Assembly: GCA_942491115.1 (NCBI GenBank)
Contig: CALNZV010000001.1
Coordinates: forward strand, 434,001 to 498,000
Direction: 5' to 3'
DNA: 64,000 nt
DNA from: CALNZV01 sp942491115
Lineage (GTDB): Bacteria; Desulfobacterota; Desulfobacteria; Desulfobacterales; UBA5852
Of the stretch, positions 53,317-60,909 are shown piece by piece (positions within the stretch are counted from its first letter, which is position 1; every line of letters begins with the position of its first letter). The position numbers and the translations under genes are program-made. The notes under the pieces are model-generated. The model ran no database searches, was not told the DNA's origin, and was given only the letters and a program-made list of their open reading frames with translations.

Positions 53317-53859
53317 ATGTTTTTAGATCTATTGAGGCAGCGTCGAAGCGTGCGACGGTTCTCGGACCGTGCTGTCGAGACCGAAAACGTATCTCTTCTT
53401 CTGGAGGCGGCCCTGCGGTCCCCGTCCTCCAGGGGACTTAATCCCTGGTCTTTTGTGATCGTCGATGATCGATCCCTATTGCAGAAGCTGGCCAAGGCAA
53501 AACCCCACGGCGCCAGTTTCTTGGCGGAGGCCCCACTGGGCATCGTGGTGGTGGCGGACCCGGAGCGCTGTGATGTCTGGATCGAAGATACCGCCATAGC
53601 CACCATTCTCGTCCAGCTGGCGGCAGAGTCCATTGGTCTGGGCAGCTGCTGGATTCAGATCAGAAAGAGGCGTCATGGCGATGGAGGAGACGCCGGGGAC
53701 TGGGTTAAACAAATACTCGATATTCCTCAGCACCTCGAAGTGGAGTCGATGATTGCCGTCGGATATCCGGACCACAAGCCTCCACCCCATTCGGCTGACA
53801 GCCTTCTTAAGGACAGAGTGCATGTCAACCGATACGGCAGCGCGCCTGAATGGTATTGA
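53317..53859 (+). CDS. Nitroreductase family protein
   Basis: The 180-residue protein has the flavin fold: FLDLLRQRRSVRRFSDRAVE at the start, SPSSRGLNPWSFVIVDDRSL near residue 36, the helix IEDTAIATILVQLAAESIGL near 88 and the C-terminal MIAVGYPDHKPPP. It binds FMN and reduces nitro, quinone or similar substrates with NAD(P)H. AAGGAGG lies 5 bases before the ATG at 53317, better than an upstream ATG at 53263. A strong terminator lies at 54378 downstream. Confidence 0.92.
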   Translation: MFLDLLRQRRSVRRFSDRAVETENVSLLLEAALRSPSSRGLNPWSFVIVDDRSLLQKLAKAKPHGASFLAEAPLGIVVVADPERCDVWIEDTAIATILVQLAAESIGLGSCWIQIRKRRHGDGGDAGDWVKQILDIPQHLEVESMIAVGYPDHKPPPHSADSLLKDRVHVNRYGSAPEWY

Positions 53860-53976
53860 TCCGCCATCTCGGCAGATATCGACGGTAAATCGGGGAAAAT
53901 GGACTCAGCGTCCATGATAAAAAGAAACAATCCTTCAAGCTATTCTTTCTTTTGCGGTTGTGCAGAATTCTCCAGT

Positions 53977-54213
53977 ATGGGTCTTGGCGGCCCTTGGGCA
54001 TCGGCTCTCCCACTGCCCAAAACTCGCCCCATAGGCCGCGTAAAGACGGTCCCTGAAGGACGTTCTTGAATAAAATCTCGGCTGACCGGCAAGACCCAGC
54101 CATCTGAAACCCTCGGCTTGCCACCGTCTGAATGCGGCCTATGTGGCTCAGACAGGTGCCCAGCATCCGATCCGACACCCATTGACCGCCGATGTGGACC
54201 ATCTGGGCCTTTT
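53977..54213. ncRNA. Candidate structured RNA (strand not resolved)
   Basis: This gene-free stretch has a nested set of perfect stems. CATAGGCCGC at 54030-54039 pairs with GCGGCCTATG at 54134-54143. AGACGGT at 54044-54050 pairs with ACCGTCT at 54123-54129, across a 4-by-4 internal loop (GTAA/GAAT). Inside are GGCAAG..CTTGCC and GTCC-CTGAA-GGAC. To the left, TTGGGCA/TGCCCAA (53994-54020) forms a separate hairpin. An outer pair GGCGG (53986-53990) with CCGCC (54186-54190) would close the whole, and TTTTT follows at 54209-54213 on the plus strand. No known Rfam type was recognised; minus-strand frames across it have no ribosome site. Confidence 0.4.
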
Positions 54214-54377
54214 TGGATAACCGAGTTTTCTTTTTCCGGTCATTTAAAAAAAATCGTAAAGGATTTTCGATCCCCGCCGATAGTATGGGGTAAGGGCACC
54301 GCCGGATCGTTCATCGGCCCTCCCGCTGAACGGCCCGGCATTGTAGCAATCTTATCTTCATAACCTTCCTTTGTCGC

Positions 54378-54408
54378 CGCCGGGGCGCTCGTCGCCCCGG
54401 CGTTTCTT
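54378..54408 (+). terminator. Rho-independent terminator
   Basis: CGCCGGGGCG and CGCCCCGGCG form a perfect 10-bp stem around CTCGT, followed by TTTCTT. It reads on the plus strand, 518 bases after the nitroreductase stop and only 30 bases before the end of the convergent hydrolase gene. It would stop any plus-strand transcript that crosses the structured region. Confidence 0.8.
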
Positions 54409-54437
54409 CATCCCCATTCCTTTCTCCGGGGCATCCG

Positions 54438-55262
54438 TTACTCCGATTCCCCCTGGAGGTTCACCGATTCACCGGGTAATTCTTTCAGAAAATGATCGAT
54501 GGATTCCCAATAGGCCTCGAAAGCCCCAATGTCGTTATGTCCGGCCTCCTCGATGATCACCGTCTGGACTTGACCGCCCCACGCCTCCCCGAGCCTGAGG
54601 CTGCTGGACCGGGGAATGACCTCGTCTTTTCCGGCGATGAGATTCAATAGATGAGAGGATATGGACGGGGCAGCCGAAACCGAATCGAAACGATGCCGAA
54701 GCATCCAGCGAACCGGCAGAAATGGATAGTGCCGGCGGGCGACGGTGACGAGGCTGTCGAAGGCCGTCACCAGAATGACCCCCTTCACCTGCCGGCGGCT
54801 GGCCACATGGACAGCAACCCCGCTGCCGAGACTCCGTCCCATCAGCACCACCTCTTCAGAACGGATGCCGTTTTCCGCCATGACCGTGTCCAAAATGTGG
54901 AGGGCGTCCGCAAAGAAAAGGGATTCACTCGGGCTCCCGCCGCTACCGCCATAGCCGCGGTAATTCATCAGCAGCAGGGAGCGGGGGGCAAACCGGTCGA
55001 TGGCCAGCAAATTCTCGGACACATCCTCCGCGTTTCCGCCGTAGTAGACCACCAGCGGCGATTCGGGGGAGATCTGCTTCCGAACAAACCAGCCCTGCAG
55101 CTGTATATCTCCGCGTTGAATGCGGATCTCATAGGGGGCAAAGGCCTCCTGATTCCACACGGACGGACCGTGGGGGAAAAAAATCATGGAATCCTGAAAC
55201 CAGTACAGCAGCGAAAGGCCGCCGATAACGGTCACGGCAGCCCCAATCATCAATCCGGACAT
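54438..55262 (-). CDS. Membrane-anchored alpha/beta hydrolase
   Basis: The 274-residue protein has an N-terminal membrane anchor (IGAAVTVIGGLSLLYWF) followed by an alpha/beta hydrolase domain: LLLMNYRGYGGSGGSPSES near residue 92 (oxyanion region), the nucleophile elbow VVLMGRSLGSGVAVHVASRR near 133, the acid in LIAGKDEVIPR near 207 and the His in EEAGHNDIGAF near 240. It resembles the YfhR/BEM46 group of unknown substrate. GGAGG lies 4 bases before the ATG at 55262, better than an upstream ATG at 55283. Confidence 0.88.
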   Translation of the reverse strand: MSGLMIGAAVTVIGGLSLLYWFQDSMIFFPHGPSVWNQEAFAPYEIRIQRGDIQLQGWFVRKQISPESPLVVYYGGNAEDVSENLLAIDRFAPRSLLLMNYRGYGGSGGSPSESLFFADALHILDTVMAENGIRSEEVVLMGRSLGSGVAVHVASRRQVKGVILVTAFDSLVTVARRHYPFLPVRWMLRHRFDSVSAAPSISSHLLNLIAGKDEVIPRSSSLRLGEAWGGQVQTVIIEEAGHNDIGAFEAYWESIDHFLKELPGESVNLQGESE

Positions 55263-55358
55263 ATGTCCTCCGCGGCCCGTCATGTCAATCGTGGTTATTC
55301 ACTTTCACTCAGGACGAGCGTGCCCTGGGCGGTTTGACCTGATCGGCAGCCTGCCGGA

Positions 55359-55979
55359 TCAGGAGGTGGTATCCGGATGTCTCGAGGCGTCGGCACCCAA
55401 CAGTACGAGCACGGCCCATATCAGTCGGTGATCGACGTCGGCGGCGGCACCGGAGTCAAAGGCCAGCATCCAGTCCTGAGCGGATGACAGAAGTTTGATC
55501 CTTCGGGAGCCGGTGGATGAGGCCATGCCCGGGGCTTCACGCCTTCGAATACTGGCGATCGGAGAGGCATGGCGCACAACGGTGTAGCGTTTCGGGGGGG
55601 GTCTCGATCCTCTGATGGAAAACGCGTTTTTCCAGCGATCAGAATCCATGATCCGCATCACCGGTCGTCCAAAGGCGTTGGCGATTCGCCAGCCTTTCAT
55701 TCGCTCCCCTTCGATAACGGCGAACACCGCAGCGTCCGCCGATTTTCGCAGGTCATAGGTCATGTTGAGGATGCGGCCTCTAGCCGACATGACGAACTGT
55801 ACCGGGGCGTTGCCGGAGCCGGCGCGAAAGGCCGTGGGTGCCTTGGCACAGTGGCCAAAGGTGTCGCAGTTGATGTAACATCTGCCACCCAAGTCCTTGA
55901 TCAGATAGCTGCCCGTATACCCTTTTGACACCACCCCTTCTCGATACACCTTTTCCAATCGATAGCAGTCGGCCCTCAT
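55359..55979 (-). CDS. Hypothetical protein, possibly of tubby-like (LURP-one) fold
   Basis: The 206-residue protein has the feel of a tubby-like/LURP-one domain in its middle (VFAVIEGERMKGWRIANAFG, RPVMRIMDSDRWKNAFSIRG), a family of beta-barrel proteins with phospholipid-scramblase relatives. The N terminus has three Cys (RCYINCDTFGHC) and the C terminus is Ala/Leu-rich. GGAGG lies 6 bases before the ATG. Family assignment is tentative and the role is unknown. It is on the same strand as the hydrolase, 96 bases upstream of it. Confidence 0.55.
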   Translation of the reverse strand: MRADCYRLEKVYREGVVSKGYTGSYLIKDLGGRCYINCDTFGHCAKAPTAFRAGSGNAPVQFVMSARGRILNMTYDLRKSADAAVFAVIEGERMKGWRIANAFGRPVMRIMDSDRWKNAFSIRGSRPPPKRYTVVRHASPIASIRRREAPGMASSTGSRRIKLLSSAQDWMLAFDSGAAADVDHRLIWAVLVLLGADASRHPDTTS

Positions 55980-56047
55980 CCTTTACCTCCCTGAAATGGA
56001 TTCCGAATGCCTCTCCGATGTCGTCAGCCGATTTTCGCACCAGGACG

Positions 56048-56326
56048 TCACCCGATGCGTTCGAAAGGGATGAACCCATTCGGGGTGCCGTTGCTCAGTG
56101 CCTGGGAAGAGTTGTGAAATTCAGCGCTGCCCCGGATATGCTCCAACAGGGATTCCCTGACATCGGGGGAGGCGAGATGATCGATGCCGTCGACGATGGC
56201 GTCGTCCCTCGCCACCTGCATCAGGAGGACTTTCGGGGTTGCCGCATTGCCGGACACGTATATCCGGGATCCCGGTTTGATGGTCCCTCGATCAGCGGCG
56301 TCGGCAACATCCCTGGAATGAATCAT
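56048..56326 (-). pseudogene. Fragment of an acetyl-CoA hydrolase/CoA-transferase
   Basis: The 92-residue frame starts with a strong ribosome site (AAGGAAGG, 5 bases before the ATG). It reads RGTIKPGSRIYVSGNAATPK and VLLMQVARDDAIVDGIDHL, like the N terminus of the acetyl-CoA hydrolase/4-hydroxybutyrate CoA-transferase family. The rest (LASPDVRESLLEHIRG, NSSQALSNGTPNGFIPFERI) resembles the later NxREAVxxGRxDFIPIFLSEIP segment, but with about 40 residues missing between. It then stops. Intact family members have over 400 residues, so this is a deleted, truncated gene. Translation of the fragment is still possible. Confidence 0.5.
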
Positions 56327-56483
56327 TTGTGCCTTCCTTTCCCCACGGACAGGGATTGCTGGCAGAAAACCGGATGAACGATATTCCGACAGGTTATGCG
56401 GCAGTCAAGCGGTAAGGCAAGCACGGATGGGGCAACCCGTCACCACAATAGCCCCAGGGCGGATCGAGGCCTTATACATGTCA

Positions 56484-56582
56484 TCATCCACCCCACTCGG
56501 CATGAAAGACAATGATGAGGATAAAACGGGCCAGAAGCAACACCCCCACGGCGCAGATGACGGCAATAAGACCTTTTTTCAC
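56484..56582 (-). CDS. Putative 32-residue single-helix membrane microprotein
   Basis: A GTG at 56582 with GGAG 8 bases upstream opens a 33-codon frame: VKKGLIAVICAVGVLLLARF followed by ILIIVFHAEWGG and two adjacent TGA codons. The basic N terminus, a continuous hydrophobic run of about 22 residues and a short polar tail fit a small inner-membrane protein. It lies 58 bases after the broken bacteriohemerythrin gene on the same strand. It is too short to exclude chance. Confidence 0.35.
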   Translation of the reverse strand: MKKGLIAVICAVGVLLLARFILIIVFHAEWGG

Positions 56583-56640
56583 GGCAACCGCTCCACCGCC
56601 GGCGCGACTTCCCGGATCCGGCCAGACATGCTCGATCCGG

Positions 56641-57030
56641 TCAACCGCTTTTCTGCCGGCCTTTGATCGTCAAATCTTCGTGAAGAATGTGGCCCACAAC
56701 CCACTGCTGGATGAGGCGTTCCATTTCTGATTTCAGATCCTCCAAATTGTTGATGAACTCGATTATTTAGGGCATCTCAGTAAGAATGACCTGGTGCTTG
56801 AGGCCTTGAATGGGCACTCGGTCTTATGCCATCTTCTCCAGCAGGGCCTTCTCATCTGAAAAATGATGGTAAATGCAGTGAATCAAGTCCTGCAATGCGG
56901 CGATCCGTGTTGATTGTTCCCGGGCGTCGGTTTGGGTCGGGCGATTGGCTAAACCGATCCATTCCCGGTGCTCCCGATCGATCTTTCCCCCAGGGATGGA
57001 CAGATCCCGGTTCCATTCCAGCGGTTTCAT
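56641..57030 (-). pseudogene. Bacteriohemerythrin gene with two in-frame TAA codons
   Basis: From the ATG at 57030 (AAGGAGG 6 bases upstream, a near-perfect site) the frame reads MKPLEWNRDLSIPGGKIDRE and later CIYHHFSDEKALLEKMA, then TAA at codon 69. It continues in the same frame DRVPIQGLKHQVILTEMP, TAA at codon 88 (56767-56769), then IIEFINNLEDLKSEMERLIQ and WVVGHILHEDLTIKGRQKSG to a TGA at 56641. All di-iron ligand positions of hemerythrin (His near REH, HHFxxE, KHQ, HILHED) are kept and the total, 129 residues, is the normal length. Two point changes disable it, apparently recently. Confidence 0.75.
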
Positions 57031-57387
57031 GGACACCCTCCTTGAGCCGTGACCAAGCGTCGTGTCGACGACAAGCCGCCCTGATGCCCGGTACCGGTCC
57101 CACCCGAGGAAACGATGCCTTAAACGCCTATGGTTGCGACCCTTGACAACCCCGGTTCTCCAGTGCACTCTGGCACGAGGGCCCGGCGGCCTCTCGACCG
57201 AGTGATCGGGCCCCAGCGGGGAAAACGGTCGGTTTCCCGATGGCGACACCCCTCGAGCCCCACGCACCCTGCAGACCGGCCCGCCGACAGCGCCCTTTCG
57301 ATCCGTGGCCCGTGAACCAGCGCTCTGGGCCCTTTGTTGAGGCGTCGGCCGTTGGGCAATCGATTCGAGAGAGGCAAAGGAGCCGAA
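57031..57387. other. Divergent intergenic stretch
   Basis: It lies between the broken bacteriohemerythrin gene (minus) and the plus-strand gene starting at 57388. It should hold promoters for both, but no clear -35/-10 pair was seen. Overlapping GC-rich frames here have no ribosome sites. Nothing else was recognised. Confidence 0.4.
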
Positions 57388-57768
57388 ATGGATGATTGGG
57401 TGGCACTCGAAGAGGGGGAATACATCGTCGTGCAGGCCTTTGTGGTATCGGCAACCGGCTCCGCCATTGCTTTGCACGATCCATTCATCGAAGTGTTTCG
57501 GGATCCCGCAGGACGCAAACGATTGACGATCCGTGCGTATGCCACGAGCCTTCAGTTGGTCGAACTGTTGGAGGATACCGACCACTTGGATGTCCTTCTG
57601 GATTTGGGAAACCAGTTTACGTATCGGTTGAAACAGCCCCGAATCTCTGGAGGAAAACTGTTTATTCCGGATGTCCGATCGGCGATTCAGATCACACCGG
57701 CCTCCCCGTGGGTTTCTCTGGACCGCGTCGCCTTCGACACTGAAATCGCCACCCTTCAGTTGATCTGA
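57388..57768 (+). CDS. Hypothetical protein, 126 residues
   Basis: The protein is not recognised. It appears mainly beta-stranded (GEYIVVQAFVVSATGSAIAL, NQFTYRLKQPRISGGKLFIP) with no signal peptide or membrane helix. AAAGGAG lies 5 bases before the ATG at 57388, so it is well supported as a gene; an earlier in-frame start at 57334 lacks a ribosome site. It converges with the PuuD-like gene, 27 bases away. Confidence 0.65.
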   Translation: MDDWVALEEGEYIVVQAFVVSATGSAIALHDPFIEVFRDPAGRKRLTIRAYATSLQLVELLEDTDHLDVLLDLGNQFTYRLKQPRISGGKLFIPDVRSAIQITPASPWVSLDRVAFDTEIATLQLI

Positions 57769-57795
57769 TCCGACGTGTGACGGTGTCGGTTACGG

Positions 57796-58548
57796 CTATC
57801 GACCCCCACGGCAGGCATCGGCAAAGGCCACGAACAGTTTCCTTGCACTCTCATGGTCGTGGGCCAGCCACTCCGGGTGCCATTGCACCCCCAATAGGAA
57901 TCGGTTCCCCGTCCCTTCGACGGCCTCGATGATACCGTCCGTCGCTCTGGCGGTCACCCTGAGGCTGTCGCCGACCCGATCGATCGCCTGATGATGAAGA
58001 CTGTTTACAGCGATCTCGTCCTCTCCCACAACCGTCGAAAGTCGACTTTCCGGTTCGATAACGACCTCGTGGGTCAACTGATCCGGGGGGTTGTCCGGGT
58101 GGCAGTCATGCTTGCGTGCCCCGGGAACTTGCGCTGACAGATCCTGCCACAGGGTTCCCCCCAAGGCCACGTTGAGCACCTGAAGACCCCTGCAAATGCA
58201 AAACAATGGCTTTCCATCTCGGAATGCCCGTTCAAGCAGGGCTAACTCCATCCTATCCCGAGAAGGGGTCACTTTCCGTAGCATCGGGTGCCTCTCCTGG
58301 CCGTATTCGATTGGATCGACGTCGGGCCCTCCCGCCATGAGCACTCCGTCTACCCGGTCATAGAGGCTGCCGAGGGTCGAAATGGAACCGGACACGGGAA
58401 TCAGCAAAGGAACGCCTCCGGTCAACTCCACTGCACGAATATAGCTGTCCGGCATGGCGGAACCATGTCCTCCCAGCAAATTCTCACTGTCGTGCCAGTA
58501 ACAGGGAATCCCGATAATCGGAGATGTCGCGGGTGAAGAAGTCGTCAT
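57796..58548 (-). CDS. Class I glutamine amidotransferase, PuuD-like
   Basis: The 250-residue protein has the C26 peptidase layout of PuuD: PIIGIPCYWHDSEN at the start, RVDGVLMAGGPDVDPIEYGQ near residue 66, the nucleophile PLFCICRGLQVLNVALGGTL with the Cys near 117 and the C-terminal FLLGVQWHPEWLAHDH with the His-Glu pair. It hydrolyses gamma-glutamyl-gamma-aminobutyrate in putrescine breakdown; related proteins remove glutamate from other amines. No other puu genes are nearby. It diverges from the OsmC gene. Confidence 0.9.
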   Translation of the reverse strand: MTTSSPATSPIIGIPCYWHDSENLLGGHGSAMPDSYIRAVELTGGVPLLIPVSGSISTLGSLYDRVDGVLMAGGPDVDPIEYGQERHPMLRKVTPSRDRMELALLERAFRDGKPLFCICRGLQVLNVALGGTLWQDLSAQVPGARKHDCHPDNPPDQLTHEVVIEPESRLSTVVGEDEIAVNSLHHQAIDRVGDSLRVTARATDGIIEAVEGTGNRFLLGVQWHPEWLAHDHESARKLFVAFADACRGGR

Positions 58549-58828
58549 GGGTCACTACTTTCGCCGTCTTGCACCGGCAACACCCGAAACGGTCGTCGAC
58601 CGATAGGATTGGCAGCCGGCTTGCTTGGTTATCGCCTATAGAACCACCCGAAAACCTTCACCCTGTCGGGCGGCGTCCCGTTTCTTGCCAGACCCGACCA
58701 TCCGGAACTTGACGGGGTGGGTCGCCCTTATCTATGATATCTCTCTTGAATTTGCAGCCGTGTCAATCTCACGCCGCAATTAGCGTCCGGCACCAGATAC
58801 TCAACCACCGATACGACAGGAGACAGCC

Positions 58829-59242
58829 ATGCCAACCGCCAGGGTTCGTTGGGTCAATGATCACCAATTTGTCGGGACCGATTCGAGGGGACACAGTGTG
58901 GTTCTCTCCGGAGACGACGAGCCGACCGGGGTCAGTCCATCGGAAATGCTCCTGGTCGCCCTTGCCTCCTGCACAGCCGTAGATGTCGTTGAAATAATGA
59001 AAAAAAAACGTCAACCGATAGCGTCTCTTGATATAGTGATCACCGGTGACCGGGATCCGGAACCGCCATGGCCTTATAGGACCATCCACGTCAGCTACCG
59101 GATTCGGGGCAAAGGGCTGACGGAGAAGGCTGTGTCCCAGGCCGTTTCCCTGTCGGAAGAAAAATACTGTTCGGTTGCAGCCACCGTTCGCGGCGTTGCC
59201 CGTATCACTACCGCATTCGAGATTCTGGCTTCCGACGGTTGA
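58829..59242 (+). CDS. OsmC/Ohr family peroxidase-like protein
   Basis: The 137-residue protein has both OsmC Cys residues: SPSEMLLVALASCTAVDVVE near residue 50 and EEKYCSVAATV near residue 110, the pair that reduces organic hydroperoxides. The middle has RTIHVSYRIRGKGLTEKAV. The YhfA-like subgroup often lacks peroxidase activity, so the role is open. AGGAG lies 5 bases before the ATG. It stands alone. Confidence 0.88.
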   Translation: MPTARVRWVNDHQFVGTDSRGHSVVLSGDDEPTGVSPSEMLLVALASCTAVDVVEIMKKKRQPIASLDIVITGDRDPEPPWPYRTIHVSYRIRGKGLTEKAVSQAVSLSEEKYCSVAATVRGVARITTAFEILASDG

Positions 59243-59473
59243 CCCTTCGGGTCGAGAGGGGGGCCTGTCTGGCAGGCGACGGCACCACCGGTATCCATAT
59301 CCCATGGGATTTGCCTGCGCCATGGATGGGGCAATAGGCTGGACACACCTGCCCTCCCATGGTAAAGCGGAACATCGTTTTCGGTCCCAAGGTCTGGGTC
59401 TGGGTCCAGAAAACGGACCATCTTCTGGAAATACCCGATACCGGGAGACTGATCGCTTTCAGGAAGCAGGTGT

Positions 59474-60313
59474 ATGCAGATAACCGTCTGGGGTTCGAGA
59501 GGTTCGATTCCGGTATCAGGCAGAGAATATCTCGTTTATGGTGGGGATACCACCTGCCTTGAAATCCGAACCGAAAGCGACGACATCATCATCATCGATG
59601 CGGGTACCGGTATCCGGCGACTCGGCAACTCTCTGATCGATGAGGAGCGATACCATTATCATTTTCTCCTCACCCATGGCCACTGGGATCATCTCATGGG
59701 CCTGCCCTTTTTCAAACCCCTTTACATGGATGATGCGACCATTCTGGTGCATCGCGGGCTGTTCCTGAAGAAATTCGTTGAAAACATGGTTTCCAGAGTA
59801 ATGACACCACCCAATTTCCCGATCCGCTACTCAGAGCTCCGTGCCCAAATTCTTTATGAGGGGGGCAACCAGGAACGATTCGATATCGGCTCGGTGACGA
59901 TCGAAACCATTCCCATCAGCCATCCAAACATGGGCAGCGGCTATAAATTTACAGAAAATGGAAAAACCTTCGTATTCCTGACCGACAATGAACTGGGATA
60001 CATCCATCCCGGTGGCAAGACCATGGCGGACTACGTGGATTTCGCTGCCGGCGCGGACTTGCTGTTCCACGACGGCGAATACACGCCCGACGAATACGAA
60101 AACAGGGTTCTCTGGGGACATTCGTCCTATACGGAATGCTTAGACCTTGCAGTGAAGGCCGGCGTCAAGACCTTGGGATTGTTCCACCTGAACCAGGAGC
60201 GGTCCGACGAAGAGGTGGATGCCATTGTCGCAGACTGCAGGAGCCTGATCGAAGAGAAAGATAACGGCATGGAGTGTCTGGCCGTCGGCAGCGACATGAC
60301 CTTTTTCCTTTAG
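59474..60313 (+). CDS. Metallo-beta-lactamase-fold hydrolase (PhnP/RNase Z-like)
   Basis: The 279-residue protein has the MBL fold: MQITVWGSRGSIPVSGREYL at the start with the GSRGSIPV motif of the PhnP/cyclic-phosphodiesterase branch, IIIIDAGTGIRRLGNSL, the metal motif FLLTHGHWDHLMGLPFF near residue 75 (HxHxDH), PISHPNMGSGYKF near 150 and LLFHDGEYTPDEYEN near 200. It probably hydrolyses a phosphodiester. AGGAAG lies 7 bases before the ATG. The 231 bases upstream hold no supported gene. Confidence 0.88.
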   Translation: MQITVWGSRGSIPVSGREYLVYGGDTTCLEIRTESDDIIIIDAGTGIRRLGNSLIDEERYHYHFLLTHGHWDHLMGLPFFKPLYMDDATILVHRGLFLKKFVENMVSRVMTPPNFPIRYSELRAQILYEGGNQERFDIGSVTIETIPISHPNMGSGYKFTENGKTFVFLTDNELGYIHPGGKTMADYVDFAAGADLLFHDGEYTPDEYENRVLWGHSSYTECLDLAVKAGVKTLGLFHLNQERSDEEVDAIVADCRSLIEEKDNGMECLAVGSDMTFFL

Positions 60314-60523
60314 GCCCAGATCACCCGGGAGGGGGGAGCCACTCCTCCCTCTCGATCCAGTTCCCCATCTGCCAAATATCCCCACTGATCTATTCGCTGC
60401 ACCACCGTCCCTAATACTGCTGTGTGAGGCCGCCCTTGCCATTTAGGACTGGGCCATTAAATTCACGTCTTGAATGCGCCCGAACCTTTTGGCGCCGACA
60501 CTTCACATCTGGAGGAACGAGCC

Positions 60524-60721
60524 ATGGCCAAAGAAGTGGTTATCGAAACGGAAGAGTGCGTGGGCTGCGAGAGCTGTGTGGAACTTTGCAGCGAGGTATT
60601 CGCCTTCAATGAGGCCGAGGAAAAGGCGGAGGTGATCATGCCTGAAGGCGGTCCTGAGGATTGCATCGAGGAAGCGATGGATGCCTGCCCCACCGACTGC
60701 ATTCACTGGTCCGAAGACTGA
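60524..60721 (+). CDS. Ferredoxin, [4Fe-4S]
   Basis: The 65-residue protein is very acidic. It has EECVGCESCVELCSEVF at the N terminus (CxxCxxC plus one more Cys) and MDACPTDCIHWSED at the C terminus, the CP motif that provides the fourth ligand, as in single-cluster ferredoxins of sulfate reducers. It carries electrons at low potential in the cytoplasm. GGAGG lies 8 bases before the ATG at 60524; an ATG at 60470 has none. A terminator follows at 60781. Confidence 0.92.
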   Translation: MAKEVVIETEECVGCESCVELCSEVFAFNEAEEKAEVIMPEGGPEDCIEEAMDACPTDCIHWSED

Positions 60722-60780
60722 TTCGCCTTGGAGATTCAACAGAAAACCGTTTTCCCAATTCGGAAACGGCAAAACAATAA

Positions 60781-60823
60781 AAACCGGGAGGCCAAAGAAA
60801 GGCTCTCCCGGTTTCATTTTTTT
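60781..60823 (+). terminator. Bidirectional rho-independent terminator
   Basis: AAACCGGGAG pairs with CTCCCGGTTT, extended by GCC/GGC with one bulged base, around an AAAGAAA loop. Plus-strand reading is followed by CATTTTTTT, and minus-strand reading by TTTTTATTGTTTT. It lies between the ferredoxin gene (plus) and the PpiC gene (minus), which converge, and can serve both. Confidence 0.9.
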
Positions 60824-60909
60824 CGTTTGCTGCCGATGATGGTCGCTATCCAACAGCGGGCGGTCCCATCGGTTCGCCCCCCCTTTTTTGTCGAGGGCCA
60901 CGGGCACTA

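Noticed and set aside
59359..59473. Short frame just upstream of the metallo-beta-lactamase gene at 59474
   Set aside because: It has no ribosome site, overlaps the downstream gene in another frame and shows no family signature.
59488..59520. tRNA-like GGTTCGATTCC sequence
   Set aside because: It lies inside the metallo-beta-lactamase gene and no acceptor or anticodon stem can be formed around it.
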